The notes beneath the pieces were generated by a model that ran no database searches, was not told the DNA's origin, and was given only the letters and a program-made list of their open reading frames with translations. The position numbers and the translations under genes are program-made. From contig JAESIW010000138.1 in the NCBI GenBank assembly GCA_016802295.1, forward strand, positions 877,904 to 941,903: a stretch of 64,000 nt of DNA. The letters run 5' to 3'. This DNA comes from Brachionus rotundiformis. Lineage: Eukaryota > Rotifera > Eurotatoria > Ploima > Brachionidae. The stretch's first letter is position 1; every line of letters begins with the position of its first letter. Of this stretch, positions 33,584 to 44,559 are shown piece by piece.

Positions 33584-34366
33584 AATTTTTTCAAAAATTC
33601 AAAAATCAAAAATAAAAATTATAACCAGAATGATTTTTTTTATTTTAGATCAATAATTATAATTTTTATTCTCAAAAAATATTTTTTTATAAGATTATTA
33701 AATTTTCAAGTAGACGGAAGTAATTTTTAGTTGCATAAAATAAAATGAATGAAGCCAAGGTGATAAAAATTCTTAATTTGTAAGAATGTTCTGGAATGTC
33801 TTTCAATATAAATGTTTAAATAGATTAATTTTATCTAAGAAATTAAAATAAAATTTAATTAACATAAAAATAAGTACCATAGCTTTAGGGCCTTAGAAAG
33901 TTACCAAATTTGTTCCTAAATGCGACATTTTTGGTACAAATAGACAACAATTTAAGTAATTTGACTTTTAATCTAAAGATTAAAATTTGTCTTTAAAAAT
34001 TTAAACATTTAATAAAGTTAAAACTGTATTAATTTTTGTTGATAAATTGGAACAAAATTTAAGCAAAATTTGCAATCAAAATTTAGCTTTAATTATTCTT
34101 AAAAAATTTAGATGAGTAATCAACATAATTTTCAATCTCAATAAATAAAATAAATACATACGAAAATTAATATGAATAAATCCTAAACAAAAAATAAAAG
34201 ACTTTCGAAATTTCAAATATATTAAGGCCAAATAAAACTTAAAATTAATTATCATTTTTATACCAATTTTATTAATATTAAAACAACAAAAAATTAATTT
34301 CTTAATAGAGAATGCCTAATTAATATTGGAGTTTATGCTTAATAAAATAAGTTTTACTAGCTTGAA
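33584..34366. promoter_or_regulatory. upstream region of the OTUD7-like gene with a heat-shock-element-like site
   Basis: Within this AT-rich stretch, 33783-33797 reads AGAATGTTCTGGAAT, three contiguous perfect nGAAn pentamers in alternating orientation, the consensus of an HSF1 binding site; a fourth unit (GTCTT) is imperfect. It lies about 570 bp upstream of the next ATG. Function is inference, and chance occurrence is possible. Confidence 0.35.
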
Positions 34367-36265
34367 ATGCATTCATCCACTGATAACCGTAATAAGCAGC
34401 CTCAATTTACCCGAGGATACTCAAAAGTTATCGCCAATGAAGAGATAACTCATGATTTGCGCTCAAAAATTGAAAAATCGTTCAAAAGCGACACATTATC
34501 TTCATCTTCGTCAACCTCTTCAACCAACAATTCTCGCCTCTACATCCAAAATGAATACTCATTTATGCTACCTGATCTAAATCAAGTCAAAGACTACAAG
34601 TTTCGCGAATACTTACACAACGACTTGATTGAGATACCAACCGAGTACGCTTTGACAGACTCGGGACACTTGAACTGGTGGACACAGAATGAATGGGAAG
34701 GTGTTTGCAAGCCACTTTATCCAATGAGCACATCTGGTGATGGAAATTGTCTCTTGCATGCGGCCTCTCTGTCCATGTGGGGTCTACACGACAGATCTCT
34801 TGTTCTACGCAAAGCTTTACACTCAACACTGGAAAATCTAAAGGAAAACGAGAGCCCGCTGTGGCGTAGATGGAAATGGGAACAAATGTGCCAAAATAAA
34901 AAGCTTAATCTCATTTTTTCTGAACAAGAATGGTCAAATGAGTGGAAAGCTCTTCTAAAACTTTCCTCATACAAACCTCGAATTTCACTAGATGGTATAG
35001 CACAAAAAGAAGCTGTTAATTTGGTCAATCAAGAAGGTCAGGTGTATTTTGAGAGTCTGGAAGAATTTCATGTGTTTCTTCTGGCTCAAATTCTTCAAAG
35101 ACCCATTATCATCGTTTCTGACACCATGTTGCATGACTCGGATGGTCAGCCACTTGCGCCCATACCATTTGGCGGCATTTACCTACCGCTAGAATGCGAA
35201 ATCCAGTCTTGCCAAAGATTTCCGCTTGTCTTGGCCTACGACTCGGCTCATTTCTCAGCCTTGGTCATGATGAACGACCATGACTTGGACTACTCTCAGA
35301 TTCGCTACCCAAACATAAATGAACTTAACAAAATTCTACACAACCGAGCTCCCTATTCGTGCATACCTCTGACATATTCCAATAATGAAATGTTACCAAT
35401 TCATTTTAAATTTGACCCTGGTGAAAACTTCGATTGGTCAAAATTTGACTCTACGCATTCATTAAGCAAAGACCAAGAAATGTTTTTGATTCAAAAATAC
35501 CTGGACTTGGTACGCATTGAGCTACAAGACAGTGCATCAGTGATGAAAAAAAATTTACCAACCAATACCAGCGGCTACAAAATAAACATATGTAACATAA
35601 AAGTAAATGAGCCGTACCGAGTCCAGCAGTCTAAATCGAACAAGATACAACAGTTTTTTAACAACATGTTCAAGGTAAAACAAAATGAGGACAAATACGA
35701 GAAAAAAATTTTCAACATAGATAAAAATATGAATCTTCGAAAGAGTATAAAGACTAAAACGTTTCTCAAGACCCTTAAAGGTGGAAAAATAATATCCAAA
35801 GAAGAATACAAGCCGGAAACCAATGATTTAAATGGTCAGCCGGAATTTTTGAGCTATTCTAAAGTAGCCGAAGGAATCGGAACCACCGAGCCCGAACAGA
35901 CTATTTTCCATAAAGTAAAAGAGTTCAATTGTTGGTCTGATGTGTTCAGTTGGCTCAATTATGGTAACAATTCACAAAAAAATATGCTCTGCTGTAAGCT
36001 CAATCTCATAAAGCCTCCTAAATATGACATCATTATTAGCAATTATATCGATTCAGCTAGCCAAAAGTACAATACTTTGGTAAAACAAAATGAGGAGCAA
36101 AAAAATAAAACAGTCTTTTATTCCCAAGAGATTCCAATTACACACTTGAATGGTGATAATCAAGTAATTCGAAACATTAATATAAAAAATACACTTAAAA
36201 ATGATAATCCGGTACAATATAGCTACAATCATCAACAAGACCGACAAAGAACGAGTTATTACTAG
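34367..36265 (+). CDS. OTUD7: Cezanne-type OTU deubiquitinase
   Basis: Single exon, 632 residues. The A20-like OTU domain spans about residues 100-310: TSGDGNCLLHAASLSMWG with catalytic Cys128 and Asp125, the WRRWKWEQ linker, LEEFHVFLLAQILQRPIIIV, PFGGIYLPLE, and AYDSAHFSALV with catalytic His295. These match OTUD7A/B (Cezanne), which prefer Lys11-linked ubiquitin chains and act in cell cycle and NF-kB control. Vertebrate members add an N-terminal UBA domain and a C-terminal A20-type zinc finger; neither is visible here. The N-terminus (1-70) is Ser-rich and the C-terminal 330 residues are Lys/Asn-rich and look disordered. Confidence 0.92.
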   Translation: MHSSTDNRNKQPQFTRGYSKVIANEEITHDLRSKIEKSFKSDTLSSSSSTSSTNNSRLYIQNEYSFMLPDLNQVKDYKFREYLHNDLIEIPTEYALTDSGHLNWWTQNEWEGVCKPLYPMSTSGDGNCLLHAASLSMWGLHDRSLVLRKALHSTLENLKENESPLWRRWKWEQMCQNKKLNLIFSEQEWSNEWKALLKLSSYKPRISLDGIAQKEAVNLVNQEGQVYFESLEEFHVFLLAQILQRPIIIVSDTMLHDSDGQPLAPIPFGGIYLPLECEIQSCQRFPLVLAYDSAHFSALVMMNDHDLDYSQIRYPNINELNKILHNRAPYSCIPLTYSNNEMLPIHFKFDPGENFDWSKFDSTHSLSKDQEMFLIQKYLDLVRIELQDSASVMKKNLPTNTSGYKINICNIKVNEPYRVQQSKSNKIQQFFNNMFKVKQNEDKYEKKIFNIDKNMNLRKSIKTKTFLKTLKGGKIISKEEYKPETNDLNGQPEFLSYSKVAEGIGTTEPEQTIFHKVKEFNCWSDVFSWLNYGNNSQKNMLCCKLNLIKPPKYDIIISNYIDSASQKYNTLVKQNEEQKNKTVFYSQEIPITHLNGDNQVIRNINIKNTLKNDNPVQYSYNHQQDRQRTSYY

Positions 36266-36879
36266 AGGAATTTGTTTTATTTATCATTTTATATCTGTAC
36301 ATATAAATTAGTATTTATTTTGTATTATTTTGTAAAGAGTTGTTGAGTACTTTTAATCATTTAGAAAACTCGAAGCATACATTAAACAATTTTAATTTAA
36401 AATTTAATTAACTTATCCATATATTATGGCAAGAGATTAATTATACTTTGAGTTTGTTGTGTCATAAGTTGACAGTGGTTAAAATTTTGGAAAAATTGTT
36501 AAAAAATTATCTAATAATGCAATAATTAATAGATACTATAAAGCTTTAGTTAGTCTAGATTCTAATTTTATCTCTTTTATAATTTTTTAATTTTTGCCAT
36601 GTGGAATTTTGTTCATTTAAATGAGTCATATTCAATTGACTGAGTGATAGAGCGATTTTTTAATTTAAAGTAAAAAAAAAACTCTTACTGGCACACACCG
36701 AGAATGTATTTTAAATATAGTAAAATTTTATCAATAAAAAAAAAATATCGGACTATTTTATTAAATAAATTTTTGAATATGTATTTTTTAATTAAATAAC
36801 AGATGACACTGTTATCTAGAAATATGTTGGAATTTTTTAAATAATGTTGCTTTGGGGTTTGTTTAGTTTTTTGGTAAAA
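36266..36879. other. AT-rich intergenic stretch
   Basis: About 600 bp between OTUD7-like and CHMP1. An upstream in-frame ATG at 36844 exists, but no other feature is seen. Confidence 0.4.
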
Positions 36880-37488
36880 ATGGGAAATGAAGGCAGTGCT
36901 ATGGAAAGAAATTTGTTTAATTTAAAATTTGCGGCAAAAGAGCTCGAGAGAAGTGCCAAAAAGTGCGAGAAAGACTCGGTCAACGAGAAGCTAAAGCTCA
37001 AACGAGCCATTGAGCAAGGAAATATGGAAGGTGCTAAGATTTATGCCGAAAATTCAATCAGAAACAAGAATCAAGCTTTGGCATTTAGGCGTATGTCGTC
37101 AAGAGTAGATGCTGTGTCACAGCGAGTCCAAACCGCGCTGACTACCAAAAAGGTCACACATTCTATGGCCGGTGTGGTCAAGAGCATGGAAGCAGCCATG
37201 AAATCTATGAACTTGGAGCAGATATCCAATCTTATGGACCGTTTTGAACAGCAATTCGAGAGCTTGGACGTGCAATCGAATGTGATGAGCGATGCCATGC
37301 AATCGACTACAACTATGACCACTCCGCAGAATGAAGTTGACTCGCTGATGCAGCAAGTGGCTGACGAGGCCGGCATTGAGCTGAACCAAAATTTACCACA
37401 GGCAAACCAATCGGCTCTCGGTGTATCCACTGCGTCACAGGACCAAGACGAGTTGACGCAACGTTTGGCCAAGCTACGTCAGACTTAA
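36880..37488 (+). CDS. CHMP1: ESCRT-III subunit CHMP1
   Basis: Single exon. I take the ATG at 36880 (MGNEGSAMERNLFNLKF), giving 202 residues, close to the usual ~199; an in-frame ATG at 36844 would add 12 hydrophobic residues not known in the family. The basic helical core (FAAKELERSAKKCEKDS, ENSIRNKNQALAFRRMSSRV, SMAGVVKSMEAAMKSMN) and the acidic C-terminal MIT-interacting motif (DELTQRLAKLRQT) are both intact. CHMP1 recruits VPS4 and spastin and acts in membrane scission, multivesicular bodies and cytokinesis. Codon use is less AT-rich than in neighbouring intergenic DNA. Confidence 0.95.
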   Translation: MGNEGSAMERNLFNLKFAAKELERSAKKCEKDSVNEKLKLKRAIEQGNMEGAKIYAENSIRNKNQALAFRRMSSRVDAVSQRVQTALTTKKVTHSMAGVVKSMEAAMKSMNLEQISNLMDRFEQQFESLDVQSNVMSDAMQSTTTMTTPQNEVDSLMQQVADEAGIELNQNLPQANQSALGVSTASQDQDELTQRLAKLRQT

Positions 37489-37660
37489 TTTATGTACTAG
37501 TTTGTATAGTTGTATTTAACTTACATGAACACTTATTTTTAATCAATTCTTCATCGAGGATTTTTATGTTGCTAAGCTACTTGAAATTATTCTAAATAAA
37601 ATCATATTAATTTAAAATTATTTTTTTCATTTTATTCAATTACCAAATAAACGGGAGATA

Positions 37661-39182
37661 ATGCCAGCAAAAAATAAAATACAGGTAAACTTATTTAAAT
37701 ATTTCTGGTCCATAAATCAAGCCAAACAATTTTCATTTAAATGAATTATGCTTGAGCCTATTATTGTTATTTTCTAGTAATAACAAGTTAAAAAAAATAA
37801 ACTTTTTAAAAATTTATTTACAGTTTTTAAATTAAATTATTAAATTATTTTTTAAATTTTTTTCTTAACACTGGACGTGTCATTGCAACATTCGTTCCCA
37901 AGCTATGGTATGAAATAATAAATTAAATTATTACAAGCTAAAGAATACTTATTTTAATTTTTGATAGTAGAGAATACTTCATAAATACATAATTCACATG
38001 GTCATCATTTAATCCTGGTCATTCTATATTAAGGGGACATGTATTATTCTTAATAGATTAACTCAATATGTGCCATCTCATTAAAGATATGTTTATGTAT
38101 GTTTATAATTTAATTAATTAGACTCAAAATGATAAATATGGTCTGTTTAGATTAAAAGTTAAAATATTAAACTTAATTTAAAATTGAGAATAGAAACTTG
38201 GATAAAAATTATCAATAAAACCTATCTTATAACATATAGGATTTTTATTAATTTAAATTAATAATTTAATTATTTATTTTTTTATCTTAAATTTAATTAA
38301 TTCTACAGCAAGAGGTACACAAAGAGCCAGAAGATCACCTATTATGGAAATACTTAAATCAAGACGATTTGAACCAAATGGAAAACATGGAACTAGCTAA
38401 ATTGGAAGACTTTTTAGCAGAAAAATTCCATTTAAACGAATACGAGACTGATTTAAAACAGGCATGCTTCTTGGACTATTTTCTGACCCAATATTGGTGG
38501 GCCAGGAAAGAAAAAAGCTTCAATTTGGAACAAACATCGTCTTTTTTTTCCATTGCATACAATCTAATGGAGAATCTAAAAGATAAAAAATACAAATTTG
38601 TTGAAAATTTAGAAGATCTTAATCTAATGCTGTCAGTTTTGAACGAACGCATAAGATTATTTTCCGACCAACACTTAAAAGACATCATCCAACATTTCTC
38701 AACAGCTTTTTTCCAAAATACAAAGTTGTATCTTTTTGTTATCGAAGAAGAACAAAATGAAATAGTTGTAAGCAAAGAAATTGAAGTAGAATGTCCAGAA
38801 TTGCCTAGTTTGCCATATCCACCTCCGCTTGACGAGGCATTGCCAAATGATTTATACCAAAAGTATATTCTCAATATTCCCGACGAACCGAGCGAAGAAG
38901 AAAAGCTCAGGCAAGAACTCGAAAAGCCCGAAAGCATTTCGTTGCCAGATGAAGTATTGGAACAAATACATGACAAATTCGAAGGACTTGATATAGATGA
39001 GGCAAAAAAAATTATCTTCGAAGTTACTAATGAATTAGTCACCGAGCTAAAAGTAGATTTTAAATCCAATTAAACTCAATTAAATTAATAAACATTTTTT
39101 ATAGGATGAAATGAGAACAAAAATCAAAAATCGTGAAGCTGCACTTTTGACTGAATTGGCAAAAAGTGCAAAGAAAAAATAA
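37661..39182 (+). CDS. coiled-coil protein, possibly CABCOCO1-like ciliary factor
   Basis: Three exons fit in phase 0: 37661-37684 (MPAKNKIQ), 38309-39052, and 39105-39182 (DEMRTKIKNREAALLTELAK, ending KKK). The first intron is 624 bp, the second 52 bp. The 281-residue product has an alpha-helical N-terminal domain (FLDYFLTQYWWARKEKSFNLEQTSSFF is the most distinctive stretch), an acidic middle with PEEE/SEEEKLR helices, and a basic C-terminal helix. The YWWA...NLEQTS segment reminds me of CABCOCO1 (C10orf107), a ciliary Ca2+-binding coiled-coil protein; this is from memory and not checked. Without the splice at 39053 the frame would stop six codons later. Confidence 0.7.
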
Positions 39183-39236
39183 AATTTTATTTTTATTTAA
39201 TTAAAAAAATACATATTTTTATAAATAAAGAATATT

Positions 39237-41232
39237 TTAATATTTATATGGTTCATATCTTTTAAAAGTAAAAACAATAATTAAAATAGCTAAAATTACA
39301 ACTCCACTCAATGAAATAAACGAAACACGAGGTCCATATAATCCGTATAAATAGGATACAACAATAGGGCCAACAGCTCTCGACAAACTTCCAAAGCTTG
39401 TCAAAATTCCCATCATAAGACCTTGGGGTTTGGGACCCAATAGCTTGGAATAAATGGCAAAGGACATGACATTAGCTATTGAATATCCGGTTACTAAAAG
39501 AGCAAAACCAATTAAAAATTGGAATAGTTGAACAATAGGTGTATAAAAACACCAATCATAGTCCAATGGGCAACCTCTAGGAGGCTCTATTGACGGTGTT
39601 TGGTAGCTGATTGTTGACATATTGACTGGTGGTGTGGAAGTTGAATTTTTTCCTCCTGGCTGAATAGCTAAAATTGCTGATAAATAACATAATATTAAGA
39701 AACTAAAATTAGTTAACTTGGTATCTGTACTGATGGAAAGTCGCTTCCCCATGGTAAAAATACAACAACTGCTATAAATAAAATAATATAGCCGAAAAGC
39801 ATTAATGTCTTTTCTTTAAACCTTGGTCAAACCAATAAATTAAATTTTATTTATCTATTAAAAAATTGATTTACTTTTTGGTCAAAAATTTGCTGCTCAA
39901 TACAACAATGACTCCTAATATACCAAAACCACCTAGGATCAGTCCATTGTAAAGAGTAGCTTCACTTTTAGACCATGCATACATATCAATGGTTAATGGT
40001 GTGCTTAGTCTTAATTAAGTAGTAATGTAATAATGAACCAACTTTTTAATTAAATTAAATTAATTTACGTTTCGAAAAAACTGAATATAAAACAGTTTAT
40101 AAAAAATAATATCAATGCCAAAATTATGGCAGTATGATCCGGTGGTGGCATGTGTTTGTACGATTCGCTCAAATCTTTAGATAAATTATCTTAATAGATC
40201 TCTTTTTATTAATAAAATTAACCTGCTGAATTAATAGATAAATATTTGTCTACTTTTTTATTTTCAATTACAACATATTCATTGAATTTAAACGCAACTA
40301 TTCCAATTAGTATAAAATAGATGAAAATAGACAAAAATCCGGGACTGGTATAGAAATTCAGATGAAAGCCTTTGACATTAATAATCCCTGGGAAGCCGAC
40401 TGGGACCAGAATGGCTTGGAGAACAGGACCTCTAATTAAATTAATAATAAATAGCTCTAATTGATTTTTTCTTTATTTACAAAATAAATCCAAGACCCTG
40501 GCATGCTGAAATATTTGCCAGAACAGCAGTCCGCTCACTTAAATTAGTAGCCGATGAAGCATAAGATCTTATAATAGCAGCAGTCGCTTTATAATTAAAT
40601 TATTTTAATTTTTTTTTTAATTTTCAATTATTTACATGCGCCTATTCCAATGACAAATCTAGAAAAAAGCATCCATATCTTTGGTCGGCCTAATCTGGCA
40701 TCATTGATATCTTGTAGATAAATATAAATCAAATTTCCAAGTATAGTAACCACCATTGTTGCTAAAATGGGAATCTTATGGCATGATATTCTATTGCTCC
40801 AGTATCCAAACAGTGGAGAAGATAGTAGTTGACCAATGCTGAATGAAGAAACAATCCACCCGAAAAACTCTGTATCTGTGGTTTCATCTATCTTTTAAAA
40901 GAGGCTAAAACATCAAAAAAAATAAACTTTTTTATCAATTTTTTCTTACTATTTGCAAAAATGGCCATATTGAAGAGATGGTGATGGTAAATGAGACAGC
41001 CGAAAGGAACATACAAACATAGCATACTTTAATGGAAAAAAATCTGTCCTTATTTGCTTCTTCGGTTTCTTGAGATGGTACACAATAGCGAAATCGTTGA
41101 TTTCTAAAAAAAAAAGTTAACAAAATATTATTTTTCTTATCTATCTAACTTTATTTTGGGCTTGGTTATATATTCAGGTAGTTGCTGATTTATTGAGCCA
41201 TAATTTTTTAACAGAGGCGAGTTTTCATCCAT
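39237..41232 (-). CDS. MFSD8: lysosomal major-facilitator protein MFSD8 (CLN7)
   Basis: Nine exons (41232-41150, 41103-40950, 40891-40636, 40586-40481, 40431-40223, 40189-40069, 40003-39875, 39821-39718, 39667-39237), 530 residues. After a cytosolic N-terminus with SPLLKNYGS (possible dileucine sorting signal), TM1 is VCYVCMFLSAVSFTITISSI. FSIGQLLSSPLFGYWSNR is the MFS loop 2/3 signature, and PLTIDMYAWSKSEATLYNG, GCPLDYDWCFYTPIVQL and SKLLGPKPQGLMMG are MFSD8-specific. MFSD8 is a lysosomal membrane chloride channel/transporter; loss causes neuronal ceroid lipofuscinosis in humans. An ATG inside exon 8 in another frame (39752) is not the start. Confidence 0.93.
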
Positions 41233-41336
41233 TATTATTTAGCTCTTTTTTAAAAATAATTTTTTAATTCTCAAATTAACTTAATTTTAAAGATCACATT
41301 TCATGTGACTTTTTCATGAGGATTTTTTTATCTATT

Positions 41337-41511
41337 ATGCAAAATGAAGAGATAAAACCAAGTTCATTTTTAGATCAGCTTTCGGAACTTTTGACAGAAT
41401 TTGGTAATTTTTATATTTATGCTAAATTTTATTGCCAAATGATAAGATTTAGGTGAGAAAATGTCATTTGCCATACTTCTTATTACAAAAAATGAGTTCA
41501 GCTCAATATAA
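41337..41511 (+). CDS. possible small two-exon protein (41 aa)
   Basis: Exons 41337-41403 and 41453-41511 join across a 49-bp GT...TTTAG intron to a 41-residue frame: MQNEEIKPSSFLDQLSELL, TEFGEKMSF, AILLITKNEFSSI. The intron size is typical for this genome. No family is recognised and it may be chance. It is divergent from MFSD8 with about 100 bp between. Confidence 0.3.
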
Positions 41512-41549
41512 TAATATTTGTTAAATAAAAGTTTTTTTTTAATAAAAAA

Positions 41550-42045
41550 ATGATATTTAAATCAATTTATTCAACTATTTTGTTCAGTATTTTGGTCGGT
41601 GCATGCTTTGGTATTGACCAAACATTGCTTCAAAAAGAAATCAACGATGTCCAGAAATATATACAAACTATTCTAGGCTCAAATCGCCAAGCGTAAATCT
41701 GCTTTTTTTAATCAAAAATTAAATTTAAGCTAAAATTAAGAAATGTTTGTTGTAAAATTGATCCTCCATCGATTCCAATTTTTTCAAGTGACGGCCACTT
41801 GCTTCATTATGAGCAAGCACCTTGTCCACAACAGTACAAGACTTGCTGCAAAGGCTTCATAAGCATTCTAGGATATTGCATTGGTATTTTGAAAAATTAC
41901 CAAAAAAATTAGGCCTTAATTACTTAAGAGTTATTTAAAAGGACTTGAAGAAGCTACCGAAATGTTACCAACATGGCAGCAGCTTGCCGAATCTCAAGGT
42001 ATTTCATTGTCAGAGGCAATTCAGTTATCTGGTTTTTTGGGTTAA
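41550..42045 (+). CDS. small secreted cysteine-containing protein
   Basis: Three exons (41550-41692, 41741-41883, 41942-42045), 129 residues. A signal peptide (FKSIYSTILFSILVGACFG) is followed by a helix, then a short Cys domain, NVCCKIDPP...APCPQQYKTCCKGF...GYC, and an acidic helical C-terminus ending LSEAIQLSGFLG. The CC...C...CC...C pattern suggests three disulphides. I do not recognise a named family; extracellular function is inferred from the signal peptide only. Confidence 0.7.
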
Positions 42046-42425
42046 ATTTATAAATTCAATAAAAATTTATCAATTATTTTTTTTATTTTTTTTAATGTTT
42101 ACTAAAATTACACTAAGCTTGGATAATTTGGAAAATTTGTTGCTTCAACGAGCAAAGTATTTTAACCATTGTTTAAGTGATTCTTATTAGCGATAAATTA
42201 TCAAATTAGTGTCAACACAATTTGCTAAGTGCAGTTTCCGTAAAAGAATGGTTTATCTAAAATAAACACACCATATCCCCTGGACTTAATTCCAAAAATT
42301 TGCCAATCTGTTTATTGTATTTTAGCAGTCAATCAAATACAAAATCAAATTGTCTAAATTTGGTCTTGACTATAAATAAAAGCTTACAAAATATTGACAT
42401 TATTTAGAAAAAAAAAATATCAAAA
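42046..42425. promoter_or_regulatory. promoter region of the AA15 gene with TATA box
   Basis: TATAAATAAA at 42371-42380 sits 55 bp before the ATG, a clear TATA box position. The rest of the 380 bp is AT-rich without other nameable sites. Confidence 0.5.
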
Positions 42426-43794
42426 ATGATGAAAATTATCTTATTACTTTTAATAGTTATCATTCAAAATATTATTGATATTGAATGTCATGGTTTACTA
42501 ATCGATCCGCCAGCTAGAAGTTCAGCTTGGCGCGAGAATCCAAAAGCATTTCCAAAATATTATTTTGACAATCAAATGTTTTGCGGAGGATTTGAAACTC
42601 AATGGGGAAAAAATAGTAATATAATTTATTTTTTGACAATGTTTATAATTGAATAAAAGAGGGACGATGCGGAATATGTGGTGAAGATTGGAGTGGACCT
42701 CGATTATTTGAAAAAGGTGGCAAGTACTATACCGGCAAGAAGGTAAGAACATACAAAGAAAATGAAGAAATTGAAGTCAAATCAGAGGTAATTGTCTGTT
42801 TTTTAAATTTTATTTTTTAAATTTATTTTAATAGATAACTGCCAATCATGAAGGTTTTATTGAATATAGAATTTGTAATGTGGATAAGATAGATGGTGGC
42901 GAAGCGACCCAGAGGTGTTTAAACAAAATGCTTCTTAGAGACAGATATGGCAGATCAAGATTTAGAGTTTTACCAAATTTTGTTGGAGTCATAACAACAA
43001 AACTAGTCTTGCCAAAGTCATTTACTTGTAATCATTGTGTCATCCAATGGCGATATCATACAGCAAATAGTTGGAATACAGATCGATACACGGGAAGAAA
43101 CTGTAAAGGATGTGGACCTCAGGAAGAATTTTATGGTACTTATTGTAAAATTGGTTGAAATAAAAGCTAACCATAAATTTAAGGCTGTGCTGATGTTCAA
43201 GTATTAAAATCGAGAGGATCCAAGAGTAAATTTGGAAGAGAAGAAGCAGATTCTTCTTCTAGTCAAGAGCAAAATGATTCTGGACTACTAATTGATTTGT
43301 TAAATGAGTTACTTAAGCTAAAAGAGCAAAAGGAAAATAATGAAAAAAGAAAAGTTGAAGATAATGATGGAATTACTGCATATCTTGGTATGCCTTATGC
43401 TTACCAAAAGAGAAAAGCTACTGATGCTAACCAAGCAGAGATAGCTGAAGAATCGGACATTGAGACAGGTGATCCAGTTGAAGATGAGACATTGGCTTCG
43501 CGAGAAACCGGCGGATCAAGTGATACAATTGTTTTTCCAGATGAACCTAGACCAAGTGAAGAGTTTACAAACAGAGGTATTGTAAATTTCGATGGATCAT
43601 CTAGTGAGGAGAGGTCAAATTCGCTTATATATGCCGATGAAGCTAGGCCATATGATGAATTTGAGAATAGAGAAGAGGAACATGTCGGTATTCCACTTGA
43701 AGGTACCAAAAAGACCAAATCAGGCAGAGAATTGTACTTAGAGTTATTAAAAAGAACTTTAAAAAGAAAATTGACTGATATAAGAAAAAAATAG
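42426..43794 (+). CDS. AA15-family lytic polysaccharide monooxygenase with acidic tail
   Basis: Four exons (42426-42615, 42660-42787, 42835-43135, 43184-43794), 409 residues. The signal peptide ends ..IDIEC, so the mature protein starts with His22 (HGLLIDPPARSSAW), the N-terminal half of the copper 'histidine brace'. The second copper histidine is in ITANHEGFIEYR. Other AA15 signatures: FCGGFETQWG, GRCGICGEDWSGPRLFEKGG, CNHCVIQWRYHTANSW, GCGPQEEFYGCADVQV. AA15 enzymes oxidatively cleave chitin or cellulose. Unusual here is a C-terminal extension of about 190 residues, acidic, with two related repeats (DEPRPSEEFTNR and DEARPYDEFENR) and a basic end. No carbohydrate-binding module is visible. 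Confidence 0.9.
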
Positions 43795-44417
43795 ATCAAA
43801 ATTAGATTTTTTTAATATGATTACATTTTTAAAATTTTTTCAAAAAATTTATCAATAAAAAAATTAAAAAGTAATTTTATAATTTCATTGAAGATAAAAA
43901 AACGAATGTTCATTTTGTAAAGGATTTCTCGAATAAAATTTTTATTTCTAGTCTAATGATTAAACTAAAATTTTTAAATAGAGACAATGGACTGAAAAAT
44001 GCTCTTTAAATTATCACGTTTTTTAAATTATTAATTAGTAAATATTATGGGTTTAAGAGAAAAAAATGTCAAAAAATTTATTAAATTATTTCAAACTTCA
44101 CAGACCTTTAAAGAAATGATTAAGAGAATAAGGCTAAAATTAAGTTTAAGTTTAACAAATATTTAGATTTTAAGAATATTTAAACAGAATTAATTATTAA
44201 AAGATATCTTTAAATATGATTGAAAAATATTTTCTATAAATAAATATTAGAAATATTTACTAAGTTGGTCTCACTTAAGACATTCTTGATTAAAGAAAAA
44301 TTTCAGTAATAAATAGATAAGATTGGATGCACTAGTGCAAAAATTATTAGAAAAATTATTTTAAAAAATCTTATTCTTTATTCTTTATTCTGATAGAGTG
44401 ACAATTTGTCGGTATAA
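43795..44417. other. AT-rich intergenic stretch
   Basis: About 620 bp between the AA15 gene and the first tRNA cassette. No gene or repeat seen apart from the start of the cassette flank (about 44395 on). Confidence 0.4.
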
Positions 44418-44499
44418 GACGAGGTGGCCGAGTGGTTAAGGCGATGGACTGCTAATCCATTGTGTTTTGCACGCGAGGGTTCGAATCCCTTCCTCGTCG
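44418..44499 (+). tRNA. tRNA-Ser(GCT), copy 1
   Basis: Type II tRNA: acceptor GACGAGG/CCTCGTC, A box TGGCCGAGTGGTTAAGG, anticodon stem ATGGA/TCCAT with loop CTGCTAA (anticodon GCT), variable arm TTGTGTTTTGCACGCG, B box GGGTTCGAATCCC. No intron. It is convergent with the tRNA-Leu at 44560-44670 with a 60-bp spacer. Confidence 0.96.
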
Positions 44500-44559
44500 A
44501 TTCTTTTTTAGATTTGATAAAAAGACTTTTTTTCATAAATAAAATAGATAAAAAAAATT

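Noticed and set aside
20913..36480. Shared word TTGACAGTGGTTAA near 20913 and 36469
   Set aside because: Only 14 bp long with no extended similarity; treated as chance.
36844..36879. Upstream ATG adding 12 residues to CHMP1
   Set aside because: The extra residues (LLWGLFSFLVK) are hydrophobic and absent from the family; the ATG at 36880 gives the normal length.
39699..39752. ATG at 39752 as start of a MFSD8-like protein
   Set aside because: It lies in exon 8 in a different frame (CCATGGGG); the true frame reads LPWGSDFPS and continues from exon 1 at 41232.
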